Positions 5,328 to 13,083 of a DNA stretch of 28,401 nt are shown in pieces; within the stretch, counting starts at the first letter, position 1; each line of letters starts with the position of its first letter. The stretch covers positions 1 to 28,401 of the forward strand of contig JAFWKB010000025.1 in NCBI GenBank assembly GCA_017511405.1, written 5' to 3'. Position numbers and translations under genes: made by a program. Origin of the DNA: Candidatus Saccharimonadota bacterium. Its GTDB lineage: Bacteria; Patescibacteriota; Saccharimonadia; Saccharimonadales; Saccharimonadaceae. Under the pieces are notes generated by a model, which made no database searches, had not been told where the DNA came from, and saw nothing but the letters and a program-made list of their open reading frames with translations.

Positions 5328-6341
5328 ATGAAGAAAACGATTCTTACTGGGCTTAGAATAAATAGTGAATTTACTCTCGGAAATTATCTCGGAGCTTTGC
5401 TCCCGATGGTAAGGCTTGCCAATAAATACTCTAGCGAGTTTAATGTAAACATTTTTGTGCCAGATTTACATTCGATTATTTCTCCGGTTGAAGGCGATAT
5501 TAAATCTAACGCAATTAACTCGATAAAGCACTATCTAGCGGCGGGGCTGGAGGTGAATGAGAATATACACTTTTATAGACAGAGCCGAGTGCCAGCACAC
5601 GCTGAGCTTACATGGGTTTTGAATTGCATAGCTTCGATGGGAGAGATGAAGAGAATGACCCAGTATAAAGAAAAAAGTAACGAGAAAGACTCTTCAAATG
5701 TGGGGATTTTTGATTATCCCGTATTAATGGCGGCCGATATTCTCCTTTATGGGGCAACTTTTGTACCTGTCGGCGAGGATCAATTCCAACATATCGAATT
5801 GACACGAAATCTGGCGGAACGATTCAATAACCGCTTTGGGGAGACTTTTGTCGTTCCAGTATCAACAAAAGAGCAGGTTGAATTTATGGGGCTTAAGGAA
5901 GGAATTAGAATTCGTGACCTTTCTTCTCCTGAGAAAAAAATGTCAAAATCCGCGTTGGGCGAAAACTCAAAAATTTTGCTTTCCGACAGTCCAGAAATCG
6001 CAGTAAAGAAGATTATGTCGGCAACGACAGATAGTTTTGGCGAAATTAAGTTTGATTTTAAGGAACGTCCGGGAATTTCCAATCTTCTTCAGATAGCTTC
6101 GCTTGTGCAAGATAGGCCGATTGAGGAGATTATTGAAGATTGGAATAAAAAAGCTCAATATGGCGAACTTAAAAAATATGTTGCGAAAGCAGTGAAGAAC
6201 CTACTTACCGATTTCCAGGCAAAACTTATGGATTATTCTGATGATTATATACTCAGACTTTTTGCTGAAGGTGAAAATTATGCGAATAGAATCGCCAACG
6301 CCAAGTTAAATGACGTCTATGAAAAGGTTAGCCTAAGATAG
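5328..6341 (+). CDS. trpS: tryptophanyl-tRNA synthetase
   Basis: Charges tRNA-Trp with tryptophan in the cytosol. The 337-aa length is normal for bacterial TrpS. The class I HIGH equivalent is TLGNYLGA (residues 16-23). The tryptophan-pocket helix GEDQFQHIELTRNLAERFN is present, and the K-M-S-K-S signature lies at 204-208 (KKMSKSALG). The start is fixed by the family N-terminus. There is no Shine-Dalgarno, and a TGTTATGAT -10 box sits 6 nt upstream, so the mRNA is probably leaderless. It is the first host gene to the right of the phage module, divergent from the tRNA unit. A tRNA-Trp gene lies 5 kb downstream. Confidence 0.97.
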   Translation: MKKTILTGLRINSEFTLGNYLGALLPMVRLANKYSSEFNVNIFVPDLHSIISPVEGDIKSNAINSIKHYLAAGLEVNENIHFYRQSRVPAHAELTWVLNCIASMGEMKRMTQYKEKSNEKDSSNVGIFDYPVLMAADILLYGATFVPVGEDQFQHIELTRNLAERFNNRFGETFVVPVSTKEQVEFMGLKEGIRIRDLSSPEKKMSKSALGENSKILLSDSPEIAVKKIMSATTDSFGEIKFDFKERPGISNLLQIASLVQDRPIEEIIEDWNKKAQYGELKKYVAKAVKNLLTDFQAKLMDYSDDYILRLFAEGENYANRIANAKLNDVYEKVSLR

Positions 6342-6370
6342 CGCTCTCTTCCCTATTTTGTTATTCATGA

Positions 6371-6376
6371 TATAAT
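6371..6376 (+). promoter_or_regulatory. -10 box of the HD-domain gene
   Basis: TATAAT preceded by TGA (extended -10), 39 nt before the ATG at 6416. A strong AAGGAGGTGAG Shine-Dalgarno follows, so this gene has a conventional leader, unlike trpS. Confidence 0.6.
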
Positions 6377-6415
6377 TGTACGGTCGTGGGAGCACTTTTA
6401 TAAGGAGGTGAGAGA

Positions 6416-7177
6416 ATGTCTGATTATTTTGATGTTACTGTGATTCCAGATTTCAAGAAGCGTTGCCGGAGAGCCTATCTCGCTTTTAGGCAAATGACAG
6501 ATTTAGCCTTAATAAACAGAATTGGGGAGATTCGTTTTTGTCTTTATAAAGCCCCAAATGAAGTCGAGGCAAAGGATGTACCCGAAAATGTCGAAATGCA
6601 TACGAAAACGTGTGTCGATATTGCGTTTGTGATTCGTTATTGTTTTATTGGTTATCTTGGTACAATCGATTTTATGGAAGTTTATGAAACTATGGTTTGT
6701 CACGATATTCCAGAGAGGCGAACTGGCGATTCTCCAGACAATAACACCCGAGACGAAGACGAGAAAGAAGCTCAAGAGCTAAGAATCTTTAGGACCTTTC
6801 TTTATTTATTTCCTAGAGTATCTCAGAGTTTCCAGTATTCTCTTTTTAAATCATTCCAGGATAGAAATGACGACCGGAATTTCTGTTATTGTATTGATAA
6901 GTTGGCATTTCTTTGGGTTTTAGGTTGGTATAAACACTATGAAGTTGAAGGAAGCGCTCTTGAGATGAAGAATAATAAAAAAATGTCAGATGCCGACGAT
7001 AAACGGTATAGAATAGCTAAATCTGACAGCCCAATCGACAGTGTCGCTATTCATTACGCCGAACAGATTCGGGATAACTATTACAAACCGTTGTTTCTGG
7101 GCCTTACTGAAGCGATGTATTTCGTCGAAGGTAAGGGTGAAAAAATGCCTGAGCATATTCGTAGCCTCTTTGATTAA
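6416..7177 (+). CDS. HD-domain phosphohydrolase (YfbR-like)
   Basis: A 253-aa HD-superfamily protein. The metal-binding set is visible: H62 (EMHTKT), H96-D97 with E100 in CHDIPERRTGD, and D161-K162 in a CIDKLAFLW helix. The HD-x-P-E-x-x-T-G-D pattern is close to that of YfbR-type 5'-deoxynucleotidases, which act on nucleoside monophosphates; the substrate here is inferred. The protein is soluble, with no signal peptide. The start is set by AAGGAGG 6 nt upstream, and a strong terminator follows immediately. It is a single-gene unit between trpS and the convergent CotH operon. Confidence 0.75.
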   Translation: MSDYFDVTVIPDFKKRCRRAYLAFRQMTDLALINRIGEIRFCLYKAPNEVEAKDVPENVEMHTKTCVDIAFVIRYCFIGYLGTIDFMEVYETMVCHDIPERRTGDSPDNNTRDEDEKEAQELRIFRTFLYLFPRVSQSFQYSLFKSFQDRNDDRNFCYCIDKLAFLWVLGWYKHYEVEGSALEMKNNKKMSDADDKRYRIAKSDSPIDSVAIHYAEQIRDNYYKPLFLGLTEAMYFVEGKGEKMPEHIRSLFD

Positions 7178-7203
7178 TCCCCCAATTTTTGGGGGATTTT
7201 TTA
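7176..7203 (+). terminator. rho-independent terminator
   Basis: AATCCCCC/GGGGGATT stem with loop AATTTTT, followed by a T run. It begins at the stop codon of the HD gene. The T run touches the end of the convergent CotH gene. It may act in both directions. Confidence 0.88.
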
Positions 7204-8529
7204 TATGCCCCAAAGTTGTTTTTGAACGTTGTCTGAACGTTCGGTTAGAAACTCTTTGATATAGCTTGTTTCTTCTAGGACTTTATCTTCGGAAAAAAGT
7301 CCGTTCGGATCATCCTTGGCGTATGGGAGTATCATTTCAGATACGCGGTCGATTCTATCGAATAGTTCGTTTGTATATATTTGCTCGTCGAGCATTCTTT
7401 GAATACTCTCGTGATATTTTTTATTAAACTCATAATTTTTAGAAAGAGCGTTCCATAACGGACGGTTCTCTAGGCCTGGCCCTTGAAGTGGAGAATCTAT
7501 AGAGAGGCCGGGATCTGTTCCTCGAAGGATTGATAGGTCGTAGTCCCACGGGAGCATAGATACTTTATCATTTTTAAGTTCGAGATAGTAATTATGAGCC
7601 GTAGGGCCCGTGTAGCTGTCAAAATTAGTGAGAAAATTATGCACTGCAAAATAATTCGCCAAAGAGTCAAAGTTCCAATATTTCTCCAACTCTATCCTTT
7701 GAGATAAAGCTTTAATCGCTTCTATGAGTCTTTCCTTGCTTTCTGGGGAACTCTTATTGACTTGGTTTTCGAAAATTGCGGGATATTTTTCAATTTCATC
7801 ACCTTGATATACCAAATCTGCTCCTTCGAAATCAAAATCTGGGTCGTCTGGTATTTGCGAAATGCCAAGTTCTTCTCCGTCGAACAGTTCGCTCTTCAGG
7901 CTTTTCCTCTTAGAATGATCAACGCCAGTCGCGCTCGGTTTGTACAGTGCTGTCCCCTCCGGACTTTTGTATCGCGCCAAGAATGATTCGTCTATTTCTT
8001 CGATAGCAAGATATAAACCAACGGGCTCATTATTAATTGTTAAATTAACATAGCTACAGAGCGGAGCTTCAACTCCGTTTTCTCGCATCAGATAGTATGT
8101 GAGATATTCTTTTATTGCGGACGAATCCTTGTAGAGATTGCCAAGAATCATTTTGTCTAGCCCATAATATGTCTGAGTGTTGTTGTATTTTCCAAAATTT
8201 ATTTTATAGGAAAATTTTGTTTCGCCAGTTGCTTCCATGGTAAAAACAGTAGCATTTCCATGAGTTGAAAGAGAGACATCTTCGGTTTTTTCTCCGTCTA
8301 TCGTGATGTCGGCATGGAATCTAATTTTATCTGTTGGAGTTGCGAGTAAAGTATTGTAGTCTTTTTCTGTAAGTTCGATTGATATTTCATGAACGATTGA
8401 ATCGTCAAAGAGTTTCTTATCGTAGGTTTGCTTTTCTTTGTTGAAAAAATAATGAAACGAAAAAAACAAGATTCCTGCAAGAAGAAGAAATATAACGAAG
8501 TATTCGGAATGATTTCTGAAAAACCTCAT
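7201..8529 (-). CDS. membrane-anchored CotH-family protein kinase
   Basis: A 442-aa protein with one N-terminal membrane span (about residues 10-28) and an outside domain of the CotH type. Recognisable blocks are HGNATVFTM and KFSYKINF, then GLDKMILGN, ENGVEAPLCSYVNLTINN, GLYLAIEEIDESFL, and late in the protein AVHNFLTNFDSYTGPTAHNYYL with MLPWDYDLSIL. CotH proteins are atypical secreted kinases that phosphorylate spore-coat or extracellular proteins; here the target is unknown. The ATG overlaps the GH57 stop as ATGA, so it is translationally coupled as the last gene of a glycosyltransferase - GH57 - CotH operon. Confidence 0.85.
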   Translation of the reverse strand: MRFFRNHSEYFVIFLLLAGILFFSFHYFFNKEKQTYDKKLFDDSIVHEISIELTEKDYNTLLATPTDKIRFHADITIDGEKTEDVSLSTHGNATVFTMEATGETKFSYKINFGKYNNTQTYYGLDKMILGNLYKDSSAIKEYLTYYLMRENGVEAPLCSYVNLTINNEPVGLYLAIEEIDESFLARYKSPEGTALYKPSATGVDHSKRKSLKSELFDGEELGISQIPDDPDFDFEGADLVYQGDEIEKYPAIFENQVNKSSPESKERLIEAIKALSQRIELEKYWNFDSLANYFAVHNFLTNFDSYTGPTAHNYYLELKNDKVSMLPWDYDLSILRGTDPGLSIDSPLQGPGLENRPLWNALSKNYEFNKKYHESIQRMLDEQIYTNELFDRIDRVSEMILPYAKDDPNGLFSEDKVLEETSYIKEFLTERSDNVQKQLWGI

Positions 8530-9725
8530 AATGACAATCTATATTCTAGACTATGATAGATATTTAGGAAATACATAAATGCATCATAGGGCGAGTCGTA
8601 GGCGGAAAAATAAGCATGAACATCGCCATCGTTCCAGTATTTCGTACACATATAGTATGCGTGATCGGAAGTCGTTAGTTTTCTAAAGTCGTCTAAGATA
8701 GATTTGTCTTTTTTGGACTGTTTGATGACTTGGTCCTTTAAGGCATATAGCGCCGTCATTGCTTCGTCTTGAAGTCTGTTCCCCATCCATGCGGAAAGGT
8801 CGCGTTCAGTGTCAGCCCACGTGACTGTTTCGGGCATGGATACTTCGCCGATAGGTTCAAGCTCCGCTTCTTCGGAGACAGTTATAAAAGATTGTTCAGG
8901 ATTTTTAAGCCATTTATCTATAAACCTATCCATAAACTCGAAAATACCGGTTTCTTTCCACTGATGCTCGCCGAACGTTTCAAAGTCCATAAATAGATTT
9001 ACTACTTGACCATCCAAAAAAGCATCGCTCATCCAACGCTCATATTTATCAACGGTAAGCGGCCATTCTTTCCAGTTTTTATCCGAGAAACGAAAGGCAA
9101 TATCGTCGGAAAGGCGATAGTTTTTGAGCAAGAGTTTAAGGTTATTTGTTCCATAAGCATGATAGACATAATTTGGACTTCGCCATCCGAGAACTTTATC
9201 CCAACCTTCTGCAAGACAAGCTTTATAGCCGAGGGTTTCAATTTCTTTTCCGACCTCGTCGTTGTATGACAACTCGGTGTTTCTAAAAACTGTTGGGGTT
9301 ATATTAAAAAGTCTTTCGATCGTTTTTCGATGGAGTAAAACTTGTTCTTTGAATTCTTCCCTATCATAGAAAAACGACATGGAGTGGTAATATGTTTCAC
9401 CGACAATTTCTACGCGTCCAGTTTTTACCATCTTTTTAAGACGATCAATCAGGTCGGGCTCCCACATTTCGGCTTGTTCTAACCATGTTCCAGTTATACT
9501 GAGTGAAAATTTGAAATCTTTGTTTTCTTTAAGATTTTTTTCCAAAAGCGAGAATGTTGGTCGGTAACTTTTTTCGGCGACTTTTTTAAAAATTCGTTCG
9601 TTAGATTGTTTAGAATGATAATTTGAGTCGAAAAAGTAGTTTTCGTTTTTGCCTATATCAAAGACAGAATAGGCTCGATAGCGAAAGGGCTGATGAATGT
9701 GAAGATAAAGACAAATTCTGCGCAT
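8526..9725 (-). CDS. glycoside hydrolase family 57 alpha-amylase-like enzyme
   Basis: A 399-aa cytosolic enzyme acting on alpha-1,4-glucans. GH57 motifs in order: H9-x-H11-Q-P, GETYYHS (109-115), the nucleophile region FRNTELSYND with E151, and the acid/base region NLFMDFETFGEHQ with D247. The sequence closely resembles GH57 proteins that sit beside a glycogen-synthase-like GT in Bacteroidetes (IAFRFS, EWPLT, HQWKETGIFEF, YYMCTK). The same pairing occurs here: the start follows the GT stop by one base (TAAAATG) with no Shine-Dalgarno, implying coupled translation. Amylase, glucanotransferase and branching activities are not distinguishable. Confidence 0.9.
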   Translation of the reverse strand: MRRICLYLHIHQPFRYRAYSVFDIGKNENYFFDSNYHSKQSNERIFKKVAEKSYRPTFSLLEKNLKENKDFKFSLSITGTWLEQAEMWEPDLIDRLKKMVKTGRVEIVGETYYHSMSFFYDREEFKEQVLLHRKTIERLFNITPTVFRNTELSYNDEVGKEIETLGYKACLAEGWDKVLGWRSPNYVYHAYGTNNLKLLLKNYRLSDDIAFRFSDKNWKEWPLTVDKYERWMSDAFLDGQVVNLFMDFETFGEHQWKETGIFEFMDRFIDKWLKNPEQSFITVSEEAELEPIGEVSMPETVTWADTERDLSAWMGNRLQDEAMTALYALKDQVIKQSKKDKSILDDFRKLTTSDHAYYMCTKYWNDGDVHAYFSAYDSPYDAFMYFLNIYHSLEYRLSL

Positions 9726-9726
9726 T

Positions 9727-10959
9727 TTAGTATCTATTCTTATGTTTATCTATTTCATTATAAATCTCGAGACATTTTTTAGCAATGTCGCGCCAAGTAA
9801 TATTTAAATATTCGGACTTTATGCTTGATTTTAAAGTTTGTTTCAAGCCAGGAGAGGTAGCTACGGCGAGAATTGCGTTCGCAAGTTTGTCTTCGTCCCA
9901 AAAATCATAGAAAAATGCCGATTTCAAAACTTCGGACACTCCAGATTGTTTTGTAAGAATCAAGACATCGCCATGATGCGCAGCTTCAAGGGCGGTTAAT
10001 CCAAAAGGTTCGGAAATTGAAGACATGACAAAAATATCAGAGAGCGAATAAATATCTCGGAGTTGCTTCCCGCGGACAAAGCCTGTAAAAATCACGTTCT
10101 GAGAGATACCTAGTTCGGCAGATAGTTTAATTAGCTCATTTTTTTCTTCGCCGTCTCCGGCAAAGACGAAGATTAGCTTTGGATTTTTATAAATCGCCTT
10201 AGCAGCGGCATGAAGAAAGTGCGTTAGTCCTTTTTGGACAGTGAAACGGCCTACAGTCGAGATAATTGTATATCCATTATTCCTAAGGAATTTAAGATAT
10301 TCGTGTTCTTCAGGATCAAAACTGTACACTTCTTTAATGAAGTTTTCATCAAGCGAGTTATGGACGACATTGATTTTTTCAAGCGGAATATGGTATTTTT
10401 CGTGAATGATTTTTTTAGTTGCGTTTGAGACAGCGATTATTTTGTCCGCCATTAAAAGGCCTTCGCGTTCTATTTCATGAACGAGTTGGTTGCCACTATG
10501 GCCGCCAGCGCGGTCGAATTCCGTGGCGTGGACATGAGCGATTAGGGGTATATTAAAATTCTTTTTTGCCAGTACGCCGGCTTCAAATGTTAACCAATCA
10601 TGAGCGTGGACAATATCGGGTCTATATTTAGTTAAGTATTCTTCAATGAAATTTATATAGGTTTTTTGAATTTCACGGATCGAAACTTGACTCGAGGAGG
10701 TTGCGCTCGGAATTTCTATGATATGCTCATCAATCTTATCAGAATCGTAAGCTCCAATTCCGAATCGAAAAAGCGGATCAAGCTTAGATGCGGAGAGAAC
10801 GTTCATAAAACTGATGTTCTCATGCTTAGCCATATACGGGACAACAAAGTCAATGGCAACGCCTTCACCGGCAAGGGCCTTTGAAAGGTTTAGACAAGCA
10901 ACGCCAAGCCCGCCAGAATTATGCGGGGGAAGTTCCCATCCGAGCATTAGTATTTTCAT
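9727..10959 (-). CDS. GT-B glycosyltransferase, glycogen/starch-synthase-like
   Basis: A 410-aa transferase expected to build or extend an alpha-glucan from a nucleotide sugar. The N-terminal domain starts MKILMLGWELPPHNSGGLG, the G-G-L-G acceptor/donor loop typical of glycogen synthases. HAHDW lies at 118-122. The C-terminal donor domain has GRFTVQKG, FAGDGEE, and the E-x7-E motif E317-PFGLTAL-E325. The frame is open to an ATG at 11010, but those 17 codons lie over the promoter palindrome, so the ATG at 10959 is chosen. It has no Shine-Dalgarno and lies 7 nt after a -10 box. It is the first gene of the GT-GH57-CotH operon. Confidence 0.88.
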   Translation of the reverse strand: MKILMLGWELPPHNSGGLGVACLNLSKALAGEGVAIDFVVPYMAKHENISFMNVLSASKLDPLFRFGIGAYDSDKIDEHIIEIPSATSSSQVSIREIQKTYINFIEEYLTKYRPDIVHAHDWLTFEAGVLAKKNFNIPLIAHVHATEFDRAGGHSGNQLVHEIEREGLLMADKIIAVSNATKKIIHEKYHIPLEKINVVHNSLDENFIKEVYSFDPEEHEYLKFLRNNGYTIISTVGRFTVQKGLTHFLHAAAKAIYKNPKLIFVFAGDGEEKNELIKLSAELGISQNVIFTGFVRGKQLRDIYSLSDIFVMSSISEPFGLTALEAAHHGDVLILTKQSGVSEVLKSAFFYDFWDEDKLANAILAVATSPGLKQTLKSSIKSEYLNITWRDIAKKCLEIYNEIDKHKNRY

Positions 10960-10966
10960 TGTATTT

Positions 10967-10992
10967 ATTTTATCACAAAAATGTGATAAAAT
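10967..10992. promoter_or_regulatory. symmetric divergent promoter / operator palindrome
   Basis: ATTTTATCACA-AAAA-TGTGATAAAAT is a perfect 11-bp inverted repeat. Each arm contains an extended -10 box (TGA-TAAAAT) pointing outward: leftward to the glycosyltransferase ATG (7 nt away), rightward to tRNA-Trp (tRNA 5' end 28 nt away). Each -10 occupies the other promoter's -35 region, so the two may be mutually exclusive. A repressor binding the dyad is an alternative. Confidence 0.6.
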
Positions 10993-11020
10993 GTATATTG
11001 TAATTTTCACATTAAAACTT

Positions 11021-11096
11021 ACGGGTGTAGCTCAGTTGGTAGAGCATTGGTCTCCAAAACCAAGTGTCGGGAGTTCGAGTCTCTCCACCCGTGCCA
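11021..11096 (+). tRNA. tRNA-Trp (anticodon CCA)
   Basis: A complete cloverleaf: acceptor ACGGGTG/CACCCGT, discriminator G, encoded CCA, D arm GCTC/GAGC, anticodon stem TTGGT/ACCAA with loop CTCCAAA, and T arm GGGAG-TTCGAGT-CTCTC. The next gene starts 10 nt after the CCA end, with no terminator between, so cotranscription is likely. Confidence 0.96.
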
Positions 11097-11106
11097 TTGC
11101 ACACTA

Positions 11107-11733
11107 ATGAAGAAAATTGATTTTGTTAAACTGTTTTATATTTTTGTTCTTGGCAGCGTTGTCGGGTGGGTTTTTGAGGGTATTTTTACATTCGTAGTTG
11201 ATAAGCAAATTTTAAACCATTCGGCCGTAGTTATTGGCCCTTTTGATTTTGCATATGGAATTTGTGCCGTAGTCTTGACGCTGCTCTTCTATAGGATTCC
11301 TAAGATTAGTGCTGTTCAAGCTTTTATAATTACTTATATTGCCGGTTCGATACTCGAATATGCGATGAGTTTTGGAATGGAAAAAATCTTAGGTTTTACC
11401 GCCTGGGATTATACCGGTAAATTTCTAAATATTAATGGACGAATCTGTTTCGTCTTTTCTTGTTTTTGGGGGCTACTTGGAATACTTTGGATTAAGGTTA
11501 TTTATCCAGCCATAGAAAAGCTTCTGAACAAATTTGATTATGAAGTCGCAAACAAAGTTGCATTGTTCCTTTTAGTATTTTTAATACTAGATACTGTATT
11601 AACTATTTCCGCGACAAATCGAGCAGTAGCGTTATATAATGGTGTTGAGCCTCGAAACAAATATGAACGTTTTTTGGATTCAAGTTTCAATCGCGTTTAT
11701 CTAAAGAATATGTATAATAATGAGTTTTTATAA
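11107..11733 (+). CDS. CmpB-like multi-pass membrane protein (putative ABC permease, PF06541 type)
   Basis: A 208-aa protein with about five hydrophobic spans (starting near residues 6, 37, 62, 112 and 155). The pattern GSVVGWVFEGIFTF near the N-terminus, then LNINGRICFVFSCFWGLLGI, is typical of PF06541 proteins, annotated as putative ABC-transporter type IV permeases but of unproven function. The frame extends upstream into tRNA-Trp, so the ATG at 11107 is the first usable start. It lacks a Shine-Dalgarno and lies 10 nt after the tRNA CCA end. The lipid glycosyltransferase gene follows after 6 nt, suggesting a shared envelope role. Confidence 0.78.
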   Translation: MKKIDFVKLFYIFVLGSVVGWVFEGIFTFVVDKQILNHSAVVIGPFDFAYGICAVVLTLLFYRIPKISAVQAFIITYIAGSILEYAMSFGMEKILGFTAWDYTGKFLNINGRICFVFSCFWGLLGILWIKVIYPAIEKLLNKFDYEVANKVALFLLVFLILDTVLTISATNRAVALYNGVEPRNKYERFLDSSFNRVYLKNMYNNEFL

Positions 11734-11739
11734 CAAAAA

Positions 11740-12819
11740 ATGAAAGTTTTAATTTTATCTTGCAATACTGGCGGCGGTCATAATTCTTGTGCGAAATATA
11801 TCAAGGAAGAGTTGAATGCTAACAAAATCCCGGCCGAAATAGTAGATTTTTTATCCATCGCAAACGAACATATTTCCACGGATACGGAAAAACTTTATTT
11901 AAAAACTACGAAGGGTAGAGGAAAGGCTTTTGGCGCTGTTTATAAAATTGGCGAATTATATAACAAAACTAAAATCAAGAGTCCGGTTTATCTTGCTTCT
12001 TCCATGTCAAAAACGAAACTTTTGGAACTAATCAAAAAAGAGGAGTTTGACTTAGTTATATGTACGCATTTATTTCCCTCGCTCGCCATGACTCGCATCA
12101 AGAAAGATTATAATATACCTTTGGTCAATATTGCTACTGATTACGAATGTATCCCGTTCTGGGACGAAACAAAACCCGATGTTTTTATTATCCCTTCTGA
12201 GTTATTAACCAAGGATTTTACCCGCAAAGGAATAGAAAAATCAATTCTCAAGCCGCTTGGAATTCCGATTTCTTCAAGTTTTACCTTGACGGAGGACAAT
12301 ATAGATTTGCCTACCGATCGAGACGTAATTCTTCTCACAAGTGGAAGCATGGGCTTTGGGAAGATTTATGAACTTGTTAAATTAATACTCAATGAATTCC
12401 CGGAGGTTTGTTTGGTTTCTGTTTGCGGGAACAATATGAAACTTTATCAAAAACTTCGTGCTATTAATAATAATAGATTAATCGTGAAGGGATTCGTGAC
12501 AAATATGAATAGTTTAATCGAAAAAAGCACCATTGTCGTTACGAAACCTGGAGGACTTACAACCACCGAAATCGCCACCATTCGCAAGCCGATCGTACAC
12601 ATGATGCCGATTCCGGGAGTGGAAAGACATAATGCGAAATTTTATTCGGAAAATGGAATGAGCCTTTGTTCTAAGAATGAGGAAGAGGTTTTAGCTAATA
12701 TTAAGCTATTGCTCGGCTCAAGGCGTTTGCGGAAAAATCTAATAGATAATCAGAAAAAAATCATCAACAGAACTAGTGCGGCGGACTTAGTAAAATTTCT
12801 TAAAGAGAATTATAACTGA
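11740..12819 (+). CDS. MGDG-synthase/UgtP-like diacylglycerol glycosyltransferase
   Basis: A 359-aa GT28-type transferase that probably adds a hexose from UDP-sugar to diacylglycerol at the inner membrane face. The N-terminal domain opens MKVLILSCNTGGGHNSCA with the family G-G-G-H motif (11-14). FDLVICTHLFPS and PLVNIATDYE match the MGDG-synthase N-domain. The C-terminal donor domain has LLTSGSMGFGK and the KPGGLTTTEI loop, followed by PIPGVERHNA. It has no Shine-Dalgarno and starts 6 nt after the CmpB-like stop, so the two form one unit behind tRNA-Trp. Its end overlaps a convergent small gene by 10 nt. Confidence 0.87.
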   Translation: MKVLILSCNTGGGHNSCAKYIKEELNANKIPAEIVDFLSIANEHISTDTEKLYLKTTKGRGKAFGAVYKIGELYNKTKIKSPVYLASSMSKTKLLELIKKEEFDLVICTHLFPSLAMTRIKKDYNIPLVNIATDYECIPFWDETKPDVFIIPSELLTKDFTRKGIEKSILKPLGIPISSSFTLTEDNIDLPTDRDVILLTSGSMGFGKIYELVKLILNEFPEVCLVSVCGNNMKLYQKLRAINNNRLIVKGFVTNMNSLIEKSTIVVTKPGGLTTTEIATIRKPIVHMMPIPGVERHNAKFYSENGMSLCSKNEEEVLANIKLLLGSRRLRKNLIDNQKKIINRTSAADLVKFLKENYN

Positions 12820-13016
12820 TTTTTATAGATAATAATTTCCGCAAGGAGACGAAGAAAAAAGTTTCCCACCGCCACAATTAGTAATCCGGTGAGAAACATT
12901 CCTTTAATCAAGAGTAGAAATCCCGTGACTGTCATCATAGTCGAAAGGAAGAGATAGGCAAGTTTGCCCAATCCTTCAGCGATACTGTCGTGATTATCTA
13001 TATCTCTTGAAAGCAT
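12810..13016 (-). CDS. small two-span membrane protein (possibly DUF4282-like)
   Basis: 68 residues, with two hydrophobic segments (about 19-37 and 41-59) separated by a short K-G-M-F turn and ending in basic IIIYKNQL. The second span followed by FFLRLLAEIIIY loosely resembles DUF4282 membrane proteins (G-x-x-x-x-x-L-x-R-x-x-x-E-x-x-I), a weak match. An earlier ATG at 13037 would add 7 residues. The later ATG is preferred because GGAAAG lies 6 nt before it and a TGCTATAC -10-like box covers the earlier start. It is convergent with the lipid glycosyltransferase, overlapping by 10 nt. Confidence 0.6.
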   Translation of the reverse strand: MLSRDIDNHDSIAEGLGKLAYLFLSTMMTVTGFLLLIKGMFLTGLLIVAVGNFFLRLLAEIIIYKNQL

Positions 13017-13083
13017 ATTCGTCTTTCCGTATAGCATTTACGCTTAGATTTAGTTTATCTGGTTTGTGCTTATTTTACAAGAG

